This document shows, piece after piece, positions 50,619-59,975 of a stretch of 64,000 nt of DNA. Below the pieces are notes generated by a model. It was not told the DNA's origin. It did no database searches and was given only the letters and a program-made list of their open reading frames with translations. The DNA comes from an uncultured Gammaproteobacteria bacterium (lineage in GTDB: Bacteria; Pseudomonadota; Gammaproteobacteria; Arenicellales; JAANXG01). Made by a program: the position numbers and the translations under genes. How positions within the stretch are numbered: position 1 is the stretch's first letter; every line of letters begins with the position of its first letter. The stretch covers positions 1-64,000 of the forward strand of contig CAMYJT010000002.1 of assembly GCA_947258785.1 (NCBI GenBank), in the 5' to 3' direction.

Positions 50619-53498
50619 TTATTCCGCGGCCGCTCGCGCCGAAGACTCTCGGGCGTACCAGGCAACCATGCAAGCGTGGCCTTTCCGATCCAGCCATACG
50701 GAAAACGGGTTGCGCTCCGCATCATTGCTGGAACCGACCGTTAAGTCTACCGGTCCCTCGGCTGTCAATGGTGGAAAGCTCAACTGAAACCAGCGGTTAT
50801 CCCGGATGCGGCGGCCCGGGATGTCCCGCAAAATCAACTCGCGCCCACGGGAGTCTCGCAGCACAACCCTCACCGTGTAAGGCAGGCTGGGTTGTAGATA
50901 GGTTGCCGCAAGCAACTGGAGTCTGACCAGACCCGCTGCCGGAATATCCAGTGTGGTCTGAAACGGGTGTGTGCGGTTGATCCGCGGCGAAGGCGTTGCT
51001 TTTTCGACGCAGAACTTGCCCAGTTGCTCCACCGGCAGTGGATTTGACACGGCCAGCCGCTCCGGCACATTGTCATTCCTTACCAACGGCACCGACAGGG
51101 CGGATTTGGCGATGGTGAGCACGGCAATCGCCGCCAAGGCGTAGCCGGTAACGCTGCGCATTCTGCCGATCAGCAGCACCAGCATGAGCACAGCGCCCAG
51201 ACTCATCACTAATGCACCCAAGGTGTCCCTGTCGTCTCGGTAATACACGCGCACACTCGACTGACCCGGAGGCACAATCAAACCCATGAACGCGCGGTTG
51301 ACGGTGACGATTCTGGCCGGTTGCTGATCAATCTCTGCACGCCAGTTTTTGAGGAATCCGTAGGGTAGAACAACCAAGGCACGACCGTCGGAGCGCACGT
51401 CGAATCGCACGTTGTTGGTATACGCCCGCAACTGACTGATTTCGCACTCAGATTCCGTGATACTCAGATCGCCGCCGACCAGAGCGGGCCGATCGTAGGT
51501 GGTAATGATCTTGTACAGATCGGCTCCGGACTCAGCCGTTTCCTGCATCACGTTGGACGCACAGTAAACGCGGGACAACCAATTCTTGATTTTGTAGATG
51601 TACTGCTCTCTGCCTTCCAGGACTTTCTCCAATCGGTCGTCCTCATGAGGTTTTCTGGTTATCAGATACTTGACATTTAACAGGCGTAACGCCTCCACAT
51701 TCGGTTCGGTAAGCAGCAACATGCCATTCAGGGTAACGTGATACCCTCGGAACACCGAACGAACGAATTTCAGGTATTCTGTAGGCATCACCGTCGAGTA
51801 ACCTTCGACCGTCGGTATCTGAAAATAGCTGAGTACATTCGGTGTGTACATCGGAACATCTGAAATCACCGCCACCCGGAAGATGTCGCTGTCGTTGAGT
51901 AAAAACCGGATGGCATTGTTGGCCGGAAACTGGTTTTCGTTGTCCAGCCGCGTGTTGAACGCATACGTTGCGGAAAACAGATCGACGACAGTCAGAACAA
52001 TCAACATCTCACCCAGATACTTTTTGAACAGCCCGAATCGACAAAGCCAGAACGCAGGCAGAACGATCAGAATCAGCGCCAACAGCGGGTAGAGGAACGG
52101 GCGCAATCGGAAGTCGTCTACATAGACCTCACCCATGAGTGGGAACAACATGAATAATCCCATGGCAATCCATATCGACCGATCACCCCATTTCCCCGAT
52201 CTGTCGATCAAGCTCCGCAGACCCATCGTCGAAAGAATTATTCCGAAAAAAATAATAATCGTAATGAATCGCGAAAAATTTCCCTTTTCGGCAAGCGGAA
52301 TAACGCCCAGCAGGGTCACCGAAATCGGATTCCGGTACATCAGTGAAAATCCAATTGCCAGCAGCACGAGCAGAGCGAATCGCAGTTTTTGGTCCTTCGC
52401 GCCCGGCGTGGTGATCGCCCCGATCAGAAACAAGAACACAGCGAGCACGCCGACATAGCCGCTGTCCTCGACGATGTTTCCGTATGGGCTGGTGTACTGG
52501 CCAGTCCAGATTCCTCCGTAGTAATCCGGTGTGTAGAAGCGTTTTACGTCCTCGACCGAAGGAACCAAACTCTTAAGAAATTCCAGCACGGTGTTGATAC
52601 TCAACTCAAGTTGCCCGACCGGATCGCGGAACTCCTGCTCGCCTCTCAACCCATGGGCAATCATGTCCGCCTCAATAAGGACGTGGAGGCCGTAGAATAT
52701 AAATGCCCCGAGGTAAATGACATGTATTCCCACCCAGCGTTTTAAATTGCCCCACACACCAGGGATGGGTTCAACAAAAAAGATAAAAAGGCTGTTGAAA
52801 AGACCGGCAAAGACAAACGAATAAAGAACGATTTGTGTATACCCGCTGGTAAAAAACAGGACATTCAACACCATTAGAGCTATGACGTGCTCGCGTCTGA
52901 ATCCCGATCTCAACGTCAGCACATTGCTTAGAAACAACAACGGCATCCACAGCTGGGTTGCTAAGTGCTGGGGAAACTCGAGCCACGCAATTTGATGCAG
53001 ATTGTAGGTCCAAAGCACGCCTCCGAAAATCGCGCACGTAGCCGGCAACCCGAGTTCGAGCAACAGCAGATACATGAAGAAACCGGCCAGTATGAGTCGC
53101 AACCAGGTCGACCAATCGATGGCATCCGCGACATTGGTGATCAGCTGCGGCAAACTCGTTACGAACGCGCCAATTCCCTGGGTCGCCCATGGAATGCCGC
53201 CAAAAATGTACGGACTGTAGCTTGGGTTGTGGCCGTGCTTTAAGGTGTCCCAATCAAACTGCCGCTGAGGGTAATGAGCGGTAGGGGAATCGAGCAATTC
53301 AGGCCGGTGAACGCCATCAACGAGAAACTCGCTGCGCCAACCAGGTTGCTTTAATATAATATCGAAGGCACCAAGACTGCGATCCAGGAACAGGACATCG
53401 GCGAGAAACAGCGTCGCTAAACAGACAAAAACACCCAGCGCCATTCGATGTGCGCGCAGAAACCGGACAACATCGCTCCCTGTTTTTACAGAAGTCAT
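50619..53498 (-). CDS. Large polytopic membrane protein, YfhO-like GT-C superfamily
   Basis: The 959-residue protein has about 12-14 membrane helices in its first 520 residues, beginning ALGVFVCLATLFLADVLFLD. GT-C/YfhO-like acidic loops are seen early (AFDIILKQPG, then SPYIFGGIPWATQGIG). A periplasmic domain (about 540-760, with NVKYLITRK and KNWRAEIDQQPARIV), two further helices and a C-terminal beta-rich domain follow. YfhO-like proteins are proposed to move sugars from undecaprenyl phosphate to cell-surface polymers. It is the first gene of the locus; upstream 53499-53590 must hold the promoter. Confidence 0.75.
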   Translation of the reverse strand: MTSVKTGSDVVRFLRAHRMALGVFVCLATLFLADVLFLDRSLGAFDIILKQPGWRSEFLVDGVHRPELLDSPTAHYPQRQFDWDTLKHGHNPSYSPYIFGGIPWATQGIGAFVTSLPQLITNVADAIDWSTWLRLILAGFFMYLLLLELGLPATCAIFGGVLWTYNLHQIAWLEFPQHLATQLWMPLLFLSNVLTLRSGFRREHVIALMVLNVLFFTSGYTQIVLYSFVFAGLFNSLFIFFVEPIPGVWGNLKRWVGIHVIYLGAFIFYGLHVLIEADMIAHGLRGEQEFRDPVGQLELSINTVLEFLKSLVPSVEDVKRFYTPDYYGGIWTGQYTSPYGNIVEDSGYVGVLAVFLFLIGAITTPGAKDQKLRFALLVLLAIGFSLMYRNPISVTLLGVIPLAEKGNFSRFITIIIFFGIILSTMGLRSLIDRSGKWGDRSIWIAMGLFMLFPLMGEVYVDDFRLRPFLYPLLALILIVLPAFWLCRFGLFKKYLGEMLIVLTVVDLFSATYAFNTRLDNENQFPANNAIRFLLNDSDIFRVAVISDVPMYTPNVLSYFQIPTVEGYSTVMPTEYLKFVRSVFRGYHVTLNGMLLLTEPNVEALRLLNVKYLITRKPHEDDRLEKVLEGREQYIYKIKNWLSRVYCASNVMQETAESGADLYKIITTYDRPALVGGDLSITESECEISQLRAYTNNVRFDVRSDGRALVVLPYGFLKNWRAEIDQQPARIVTVNRAFMGLIVPPGQSSVRVYYRDDRDTLGALVMSLGAVLMLVLLIGRMRSVTGYALAAIAVLTIAKSALSVPLVRNDNVPERLAVSNPLPVEQLGKFCVEKATPSPRINRTHPFQTTLDIPAAGLVRLQLLAATYLQPSLPYTVRVVLRDSRGRELILRDIPGRRIRDNRWFQLSFPPLTAEGPVDLTVGSSNDAERNPFSVWLDRKGHACMVAWYARESSARAAAE

Positions 53499-53590
53499 GT
53501 CAATGCTATTGTTCTGCCAAGAAATCGATCTGGGACTAGGTGTCCTGAATTGACCTGACAGTTATCGGATACACTAAGGATTCAACACGA

Positions 53591-54145
53591 ATGGCGTCTC
53601 CTATCGCGCATTCCTTGACCGGTGCGGCAATCTATTACTTGTTTACCCCCGGACGCCGTCAAAATACAAAACAGCTATTACTCATTGTCATCGCCGCAAA
53701 CCTGGCCGACTTCGACTTGCTGGCGGGACTCCTTGTCGGCGACCCCGATACCTTCCACCGCATTATTTCACATTCTCTCTCCGCCGCCCTAGCGGTGACA
53801 CTACTGGCTTACCTGTACTGTCGATACCACTATCGGGTGGAGGCGCGCCGAATTACCTTGATGGTGCTTCTCGCGCTACTGTCACAGCTCGCCATCGACT
53901 GGTTGAGCTACGACGACAAACCACCGCAGGGCATCGCTGTCTTCTGGCCTTGGTCAGGGGAATACTACATGTCGGATACGTCGCTGTTTCTCAACGTCCG
54001 CCGCGACAATTTGTTTACACAAGCAGTCCTAATGCACAATTTTAAGGCGCTGGTACGTGAAATTTTGATTCTCGGCCCGCCGGCCGTGTTGATCTGGTGG
54101 GCCATGCGCTCTCTGCCAACCCCGGGCAGCGGACGCCGAAGATAA
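53591..54145 (+). CDS. YdjM-like membrane-bound metal-dependent hydrolase (DUF457)
   Basis: The 184-residue integral membrane protein opens ASPIAHSLTGAAIYYLF and contains LADFDLLAGLLVGD and FHRIISHSLSAAL, the His/Asp-rich pattern of the YdjM/DUF457 family. About four membrane helices are visible. Enzymatic activity is assumed from the family and has not been shown. It diverges from the glycan locus and converges with the next gene. Confidence 0.8.
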   Translation: MASPIAHSLTGAAIYYLFTPGRRQNTKQLLLIVIAANLADFDLLAGLLVGDPDTFHRIISHSLSAALAVTLLAYLYCRYHYRVEARRITLMVLLALLSQLAIDWLSYDDKPPQGIAVFWPWSGEYYMSDTSLFLNVRRDNLFTQAVLMHNFKALVREILILGPPAVLIWWAMRSLPTPGSGRRR

Positions 54146-54161
54146 TCGGCAACCGGTACAT

Positions 54162-55340
54162 CTACAGATTCAGGCGCGTGGTTAAATCGGCCTCCGCAGC
54201 CACTTTCGCGATCAACAGCTCCTCAGCGATATGCTCCCACAGCGAAGCATTCATAGATATCTCCCCCGACACTTTCTTTGAAAAACGATCAAAAGAAAAA
54301 TCGCTGTATTCATGGATCAGATTTGCGGTGGCCTCGAGGAACGGTATCAGGCCTTCGTATTTGCGCAGCTTCTCCCTTTTTGAACGCAGGTCTTCATCCT
54401 CTGTTTTTGATTCAAAATACTCCTCCGTATTAGTGGTTATGGTTTCCGCCGCCTTGTTGAAGTTGTTGAAGTCAAGCACGAACATTCCATAAGCACGTTG
54501 ATACAGCTTGAAATAATCAACGATGAACTCCTTGATTTGGTTGAGTCGGGGGTGATATTTCAAGGCCCTGGTGAAACGCATGAATATATCGTCGACGGAC
54601 TCGTTTGCGGCTTTGGATCTATCACGTTTCTCCCGCATATCCGGATTCATCGCCATCTGACAAATCGCATAGATGTCATGCAACAGGATGGAAATCTGCT
54701 TGGCCAACAATTTGGATTCACGTTGCGCGGTGTCCAACTGCTCCTTCGCACTGGCATAGTCGAAATTGCCGAGCACCTCCTGCTTCATCGACTCCTCCAC
54801 CTCGCTCCCTGCCTGCATCGCCAGCTTGCCGGACAGCCGATCTTTCAACCGGCGACTGGCCTCCTGCGCTATACGAAACTCGTGGGTGCGCTTGGCCTCT
54901 TCCTCCCGCAACTCAAGATAGGATTGCATCAGCTGATTGAAGCGCAGGATATTGTTCTGAAATAAATGCGTGAACGATAGAAACGGCGCGAAAAAATCCG
55001 AATTCTCCTGTGGGGTCAAATGCAGCTTGGTGACGTATTGCTTCAGGTATTCGATTTTTTTGCTGATGACCCCGACACTGTTCGATATGTTGTTACTTAT
55101 TTTAGAAATAGAACTAAATGCTTCGTGTAACTCCTTATTGACCTTTAATATTTCTACGAGTTTTCTCAGCATCGTTTCCTCACCGCTGGTGCGGATAAAC
55201 AATGCCTGCAGGCTGCGTCGGGCGTCGTTGAGCTGAGCCTGTGTCATCAGGGCGTTCTGCTCTATGAACGACAACGCGGTCATGACCACGAGCATCTCCT
55301 TCTGCTTGGTCGACAGCTCTTGTTCGGATCGATTGTTCAC
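54162..55340 (-). CDS. Unrecognised helical, coiled-coil-rich cytoplasmic protein
   Basis: I do not recognise this 392-residue protein. It has no signal peptide, membrane helix or cysteine-rich motif. Almost the whole length is charged and helical, with coiled-coil stretches at about 55-100 (VNKELHEAFSSISKISNNIS), 150-215 (LREEEAKRTHEFRIAQEASR) and 305-350 (ESKTEDEDLRSKREKLRKYE). Lower GC and lysine-rich composition differ from neighbours. A 165-base upstream gap holds its own promoter. A structural, partner-binding or defence-related role is possible; no function is assigned. Confidence 0.7.
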   Translation of the reverse strand: MNNRSEQELSTKQKEMLVVMTALSFIEQNALMTQAQLNDARRSLQALFIRTSGEETMLRKLVEILKVNKELHEAFSSISKISNNISNSVGVISKKIEYLKQYVTKLHLTPQENSDFFAPFLSFTHLFQNNILRFNQLMQSYLELREEEAKRTHEFRIAQEASRRLKDRLSGKLAMQAGSEVEESMKQEVLGNFDYASAKEQLDTAQRESKLLAKQISILLHDIYAICQMAMNPDMREKRDRSKAANESVDDIFMRFTRALKYHPRLNQIKEFIVDYFKLYQRAYGMFVLDFNNFNKAAETITTNTEEYFESKTEDEDLRSKREKLRKYEGLIPFLEATANLIHEYSDFSFDRFSKKVSGEISMNASLWEHIAEELLIAKVAAEADLTTRLNL

Positions 55341-55427
55341 TTCGATCTAAATTCTATTGGTCATCGCACGATGGAATACAGGACGAACCGGAAACTATCC
55401 CCCAGCGTCAGTGCCGCTGGGTAAAAA

Positions 55428-55436
55428 TTATAGCAT
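55428..55436 (-). promoter_or_regulatory. Extended -10 promoter for the helical protein gene
   Basis: On the minus strand TGCTATAAT is a perfect extended -10 (TGnTATAAT). Start would be near 55421, leaving an 80-base leader whose first bases form a hairpin CCCAGCG/CGCTGGG (55402-55422). A weak TTGGTC lies 15 bases upstream of TATAAT. Confidence 0.5.
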
Positions 55437-55505
55437 TTTTAGCGGCGGACCAATTCGCATTTTGTATCAAGTGGGTCCGATAAGCGATTGAAAAGTAGGT
55501 TCTTC

Positions 55506-56852
55506 CTAATGCCGCGCGGCTGTTTTGAGTGTACCGTAAGGGTTTCGGGCGGTTTTGAATGCGATCCGCACAGGGGTCCCGACCAGATTCAAACGCTGGC
55601 GAAAACGTTTTGACAGATACCGGCGGTAGGCACCCGGTACCCGGCCCACCAGGTTGCCGTGGATCACCACCAGCGGCGGATTGGTGCCTCCCTGATGGGC
55701 GTATTTCATTCTAATCCGCCGGCTGCCGACCATCGGCGGCGGCACCGAGGTGACTGCCTCACGCAACACAGTATTGAGTTGTGGCGTCGAAAATTGTGCG
55801 ACAGCCGAATCATAAGCCCGGGCCACCGCCGCCATCACGTCCCCCAGCTTACTGCCGAATTTCGCAGAGACAAACACGCGTTCCACACCGTCTAAAAACG
55901 GCAGCTTACGGTCTATCTCGTTGCGCACACTACGGCGTCTCGCTGCTTCCAGCCGGTCCCACTTGTTAACGACCAGCACTGCTGACCGTCCGGCGCTCCT
56001 GGTCAACCCCGCCAGCCTGGCGTCCTGTTCCGTAATACCCTCGCGGGCATCCACAACAAGCAAAATAACATGACCACTCTCCAATGCCTCCAGGGTTTTG
56101 ATCGCGGAATACTTTTCCAAGCGCTCACTGACCCGGGGCCTTCGCCGCATACCCGCGGTATCCAATAACACGTAGTTGCGGTCCTGCCACTGCAAGGGGA
56201 TTCGCACACTGTCGCGAGTTGTGCCCGGTGATTCGCAGACAACCACACGCGGCATGCCGACCAGTGCATTGGCGAGAGTCGATTTACCCACGTTCGGTCT
56301 ACCCACAATCGCGACGTGGGGTATGGATTGCTTTGACTCCTCAGGGCCACTGCCACCGGCCTGATCGAGAATCATCTCTATCAAACGCGTTACTCCACTG
56401 CCACGGCGGGCGGAAATCAGCTGGGGCGAGCCCATACCCAACTCGTAGTACTCCACCGCGTCGATATCAGCGTCTTTACCCTCCATTTTGTTCACCGCCA
56501 GGAACAGCGGCTTGTGGTGCGAGCGGAGCATACCGGCGATGTCCCGGTCTGCGGCGTTCAATCCTTCACGGCCGTCAACCAGGAAAACAATGGCGTCGGC
56601 CTCTGCCAAGGCAAAATCAACCTGCTCCTGCAATAATTCGTGCAGTCCGCCTTGGCCACCGGTGATGCCGCTGGTGTCCACCACCCAGAAAAACCGGGAG
56701 CCGGTTCGCCCGCAACCCACCAACCGGTCGCGTGTGACCCCGGGATAGTCGTCCACCAAGGCATCACGGCTGTTTGTCAGACGGTTATAGAGCGTCGATT
56801 TCCCGACATTGGGACGGCCGACGATGGCGATGACCGGTCTCATTGCGGCCAA
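55506..56852 (-). CDS. der: Ribosome biogenesis GTPase Der
   Basis: This 448-residue essential double GTPase acts in 50S assembly. It has two P-loops, GRPNVGKSTLYNRL (about 12-25) and GRPNVGKSTLANAL (about 186-199), with VDTSGI and LDTAGM switch regions and NKWDRL in the second domain. A KH-like C-terminal domain ends FKTARNPYG. It follows bamB by 12 bases. Confidence 0.97.
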   Translation of the reverse strand: MAAMRPVIAIVGRPNVGKSTLYNRLTNSRDALVDDYPGVTRDRLVGCGRTGSRFFWVVDTSGITGGQGGLHELLQEQVDFALAEADAIVFLVDGREGLNAADRDIAGMLRSHHKPLFLAVNKMEGKDADIDAVEYYELGMGSPQLISARRGSGVTRLIEMILDQAGGSGPEESKQSIPHVAIVGRPNVGKSTLANALVGMPRVVVCESPGTTRDSVRIPLQWQDRNYVLLDTAGMRRRPRVSERLEKYSAIKTLEALESGHVILLVVDAREGITEQDARLAGLTRSAGRSAVLVVNKWDRLEAARRRSVRNEIDRKLPFLDGVERVFVSAKFGSKLGDVMAAVARAYDSAVAQFSTPQLNTVLREAVTSVPPPMVGSRRIRMKYAHQGGTNPPLVVIHGNLVGRVPGAYRRYLSKRFRQRLNLVGTPVRIAFKTARNPYGTLKTAARH

Positions 56853-56864
56853 TACGGCTGACGT

Positions 56865-58016
56865 TCAGTTAGTCGGCCGCAACGAACTTAACACGCCGCC
56901 CTGAGTCAAAACCAGCAGACGACCATCGAGAGCGAGCGGTCCTCCGACGACGGCGCCACCGCCCAGCTTGATTCGACCTACCAGTTGCCCATCGTCTTTA
57001 GCGAGCGCGTGTACGAACCCTTCGTAGTCGCCGACAAATATATAGTCGTCCGCCGCCGCCGGCGGACTCAAGCCGCGCCGCTGCAACGCAGTCTGACTCC
57101 AAACTGTTGCGCCCGTGAAACGGTCCAAGGCATGAACGTTCCCCTCACCGTCGCTTACGTAGATATTATTGTCGTCGGCGGCCAGATTGTTGTAACTGGA
57201 GATGTCCCGCGCCCAGAGGATACGCCGGCTGCCGAGCGCCAGCGACGTCACCCGCCCCTGATACGCCGCAACATAAATGACACTGCCGATCAACAGAGGC
57301 TTGGTATCGATGTCGGCCAGCCGCTCGATCTCATTGCGGCCCCTGGGTTGACTGATATTGACGTCCCACAGAATGCGTCCCGTACCGAGATCCGTCACCA
57401 CGAGCTTTCCGCTGGCAAAACCGGAAACCACGACCTGTTCGTAGATCGCCGGGGAACCGGCTCCCCGCAAAGACAGACTTGGTACTGCACGGCGAAAAGA
57501 CCAGCGCGGTTCCCCGTCGATCACGGACAAGCCGTGAACACGTCCGTCCACTGTCCGCACTACCGCAATGCCGGAGGCTGCGATCGGAGGGGTTAGAACT
57601 TCGCTGGAGACCTGCCGTCTCCAGACCTGTTTACCATCCCGAACGTCCAGCGCGTGCACCACCCCCTTGGACGTTCCAAGTAACACCAGCCCCTCCCCAA
57701 CGCCGACACCACCGGATACGGGCACGTCCAGATCGACGGTCCATTGCGGGTCACCGGATTTGAGTTCCAAGGCCGTGACGGTTCCGTCGGCATCAGAAAT
57801 GTATACATTGACTGCGTCCACAGCCGGTATCAGAGTCGACAAACCCGGCGATCGTACGGATCCGGCGCCGAATTTCCAATCCGGTCGGAGCGTCACCGAC
57901 TCGACGATTTCCGGTACCGGGGCCGGTTCGATGTTCGGTGCCGGATCCTGGTCTTTGAAAACTTTCCCGCAGGCAGCCAATATGGCTGCACAGACTATGA
58001 TAACAATGCGACTCAT
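56865..58016 (-). CDS. bamB: Outer-membrane protein assembly factor BamB
   Basis: This 383-residue lipoprotein of the BAM complex has the signal MSRIVIIVCAAILAAC with Cys at residue 16. An eight-bladed PQQ-type propeller is visible as repeated D-x-x-G-x-x-W units such as ALELKSGDPQWTVDL, ALDVRDGKQVWRR and ALDRFTGATVWSQ. The start overlaps the yfgM stop by four bases. Order yfgM-bamB-der is conserved. Confidence 0.96.
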   Translation of the reverse strand: MSRIVIIVCAAILAACGKVFKDQDPAPNIEPAPVPEIVESVTLRPDWKFGAGSVRSPGLSTLIPAVDAVNVYISDADGTVTALELKSGDPQWTVDLDVPVSGGVGVGEGLVLLGTSKGVVHALDVRDGKQVWRRQVSSEVLTPPIAASGIAVVRTVDGRVHGLSVIDGEPRWSFRRAVPSLSLRGAGSPAIYEQVVVSGFASGKLVVTDLGTGRILWDVNISQPRGRNEIERLADIDTKPLLIGSVIYVAAYQGRVTSLALGSRRILWARDISSYNNLAADDNNIYVSDGEGNVHALDRFTGATVWSQTALQRRGLSPPAAADDYIFVGDYEGFVHALAKDDGQLVGRIKLGGGAVVGGPLALDGRLLVLTQGGVLSSLRPTN

Positions 58017-58657
58017 TCCGACGCCTCTGTAGCCACGTTGTCCAACTTCATTAGCAAGATATCTTCATAGTTAGAGCCGTCGGCGAGCATTTCCAGTGCA
58101 CGCTGATACGCCGATTTGGCTGATACGGGGGCGCCCATCTCGAAATACAGATCGCCCTCCAGCTCTTTGTACTCCGACTCAAACCCGCCGTAGTCCGTCA
58201 CGGCAAGCAGATTCTTGACCTGTTGGATCTTCCCCTCGGCCAATAGCACCCTTCCCAGCCGCAACCGGGCCGCATGCGCCGTAGCCGACTCCACCGCATT
58301 GTCGATGACCCACCTCAGCCGGGCCTCGGTGTTCTCGATATCCTTGTTTTCATAGTGAATCTTTGCCAGCAACAGGCCAGCCTTACCGGCATAGGGGCTT
58401 GACGTGTATTCGCGGACGATTTGTTCAGCGGTTGCGGTCGCTTGATCCGGCTGCTGTTGTCGATATGCAGACAACATGTGCTCATACAGCCCGGATGCCG
58501 ATTCTGACTGAGTCGTTTGATAGTCCCGCCATAGATTGATGCCGACAATCGCCCCGACGCCGATCACGACGCCGACAATGATCGAGGTAGCATTCTCCTT
58601 CCACCATTTTTTCAGTCGCTCGGCTTGTTCTTCTTCGCTTAAGTCAAAATCAACCAT
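58013..58657 (-). CDS. yfgM: YfgM family tetratricopeptide-repeat membrane protein
   Basis: The 214-residue ancillary SecYEG/PpiD translocon partner begins VDFDLSEEEQAERLKKWW. It then has one membrane helix (SIIVGVVIGVGAIVGINLW) and periplasmic TPR-like helices (DQATATAEQIVREYTSSPYA, EGDLYFEMGAPVSAKSAYQR). The start is the ATG overlapping the hisS stop by eight bases; the upstream open frame lies inside hisS. Confidence 0.93.
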   Translation of the reverse strand: MVDFDLSEEEQAERLKKWWKENATSIIVGVVIGVGAIVGINLWRDYQTTQSESASGLYEHMLSAYRQQQPDQATATAEQIVREYTSSPYAGKAGLLLAKIHYENKDIENTEARLRWVIDNAVESATAHAARLRLGRVLLAEGKIQQVKNLLAVTDYGGFESEYKELEGDLYFEMGAPVSAKSAYQRALEMLADGSNYEDILLMKLDNVATEASE

Positions 58658-59957
58658 TGGCGTATATCCCTTCTCGGCTGTTGGCGGTCTGCGTAGCGGA
58701 CGCATCAAGGCAACCGCGCACAATTTCCAACAACCGGTCTGCCGGCGCAGTCAGTTGCCGTTGTCCACTGCGCAGAGGTTTGACAGTGATCATGTCTGAT
58801 TTCAACTCGTCTTCGCCAAGCAGCACGGCCACGGTTGCACCGCTCTTATCGGCATGTTTCATTTGATTCTTCAGCCCTCCCGTTCCGCAATAGCTGATCA
58901 CCGTCAAGCCTGCATCGCGCAGTGTATCCGCCAACACCAAACCGGCCTTTCTGGCCGGATCGCCGAGACTTATCATATAAACGTCCGCGCTGTCGGTCTG
59001 AACCGGCCGCCTGCCCAGCAAGTCAAGCAAACGTTCCAGACCCAGCGCGAAGCCCGCCGCCGGAGTTGCACGGCCACCCAACTGTTCGACTAATCTATCG
59101 TATCGGCCACCGGCGCAGACGGTGCCCTGGGCGCCGAGATCGCCGCTGATCCACTCGAATACGGTACGCGAATAATAATCCAGCCCGCGCACCAGCCGTT
59201 GATCAATCGTATACGCAATGCCGGCGGCGTCGAGATATTCACACAATTCCTCGAAGTGGCTTTTCGATTCGGCGTCCAAATAATCGAGAATCTCAGGCGC
59301 ATCTGACGCGATCTGTTGCGTCGTGTTGTCTTTGCTGTCCAGGATACGCAACGGATTTGTGTCTATCCGCCGCTGGCTGTCATTATCCAGTTGGGTCCGG
59401 TACTTGGAGAAATATTCCACCAACCGCTGCCTGTATTGAAGACGCGATTCCACATCACCCAGTGAATTGATATGCAGCGCCAGCCCCGATGCGCCTACTT
59501 CACGCCAGATTCTGGTACCGATCTGGATGAGTTCGGCGTCAATATCAGGTCCCGCCCAGCCCACCGCCTCGACCCCAAGCTGGTGAAACTGGCGGAGACG
59601 GCCACGCTGCGGCCGTTCGTGCCGAAACATCGGTCCCCAATAATAGAGGCGTTGATGCCGGTTGTGAAACAACCCATGTTGGATCCCGGCCCGCACACAC
59701 CCGGCCGTGCCTTCCGGCCGCAAGGTAATGCTTTCGCCGTCGAGATCCGGAAAGGTGTACATCTCCTTTCCAACGATATCGGTCTGCTCGCCGATTGACC
59801 TGGCGAACAATTCGGTGCGCTCCACTATAGGTAAACGTATCTCTGCATATCCATAGCGCTCCAGTACCCGGCGCACGGCATCCTCGATGCGTTGCCAAAC
59901 AGCGGTATCAACCGGCAAAAGGTCTTTCATGCCCTTAATGGATTGCAGCTTGTTCAT
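58650..59957 (-). CDS. hisS: Histidyl-tRNA synthetase
   Basis: This 435-residue class II enzyme opens LQSIKGMKDLLPVDTAVWQR. Motif 2 is RYYWGPMFRHERPQRGR, with histidine-binding loops LVRGLDYYSRTVFEW and GTVCAGGRYDRLVEQLGG, and the C-terminal anticodon-binding domain follows. It starts 18 bases after rodZ with no ispG in between, unlike most gammaproteobacteria. Confidence 0.97.
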   Translation of the reverse strand: MNKLQSIKGMKDLLPVDTAVWQRIEDAVRRVLERYGYAEIRLPIVERTELFARSIGEQTDIVGKEMYTFPDLDGESITLRPEGTAGCVRAGIQHGLFHNRHQRLYYWGPMFRHERPQRGRLRQFHQLGVEAVGWAGPDIDAELIQIGTRIWREVGASGLALHINSLGDVESRLQYRQRLVEYFSKYRTQLDNDSQRRIDTNPLRILDSKDNTTQQIASDAPEILDYLDAESKSHFEELCEYLDAAGIAYTIDQRLVRGLDYYSRTVFEWISGDLGAQGTVCAGGRYDRLVEQLGGRATPAAGFALGLERLLDLLGRRPVQTDSADVYMISLGDPARKAGLVLADTLRDAGLTVISYCGTGGLKNQMKHADKSGATVAVLLGEDELKSDMITVKPLRSGQRQLTAPADRLLEIVRGCLDASATQTANSREGIYANG

Positions 59958-59975
59958 CGGGACGGGATCAGCCGA

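Noticed and set aside
55402..55422. Hairpin CCCAGCG/CGCTGGG as a terminator for der
   Set aside because: On the minus strand the T-run precedes the stem, not follows it, and a perfect extended -10 overlaps the same T-rich stretch, so a leader hairpin is the better reading.
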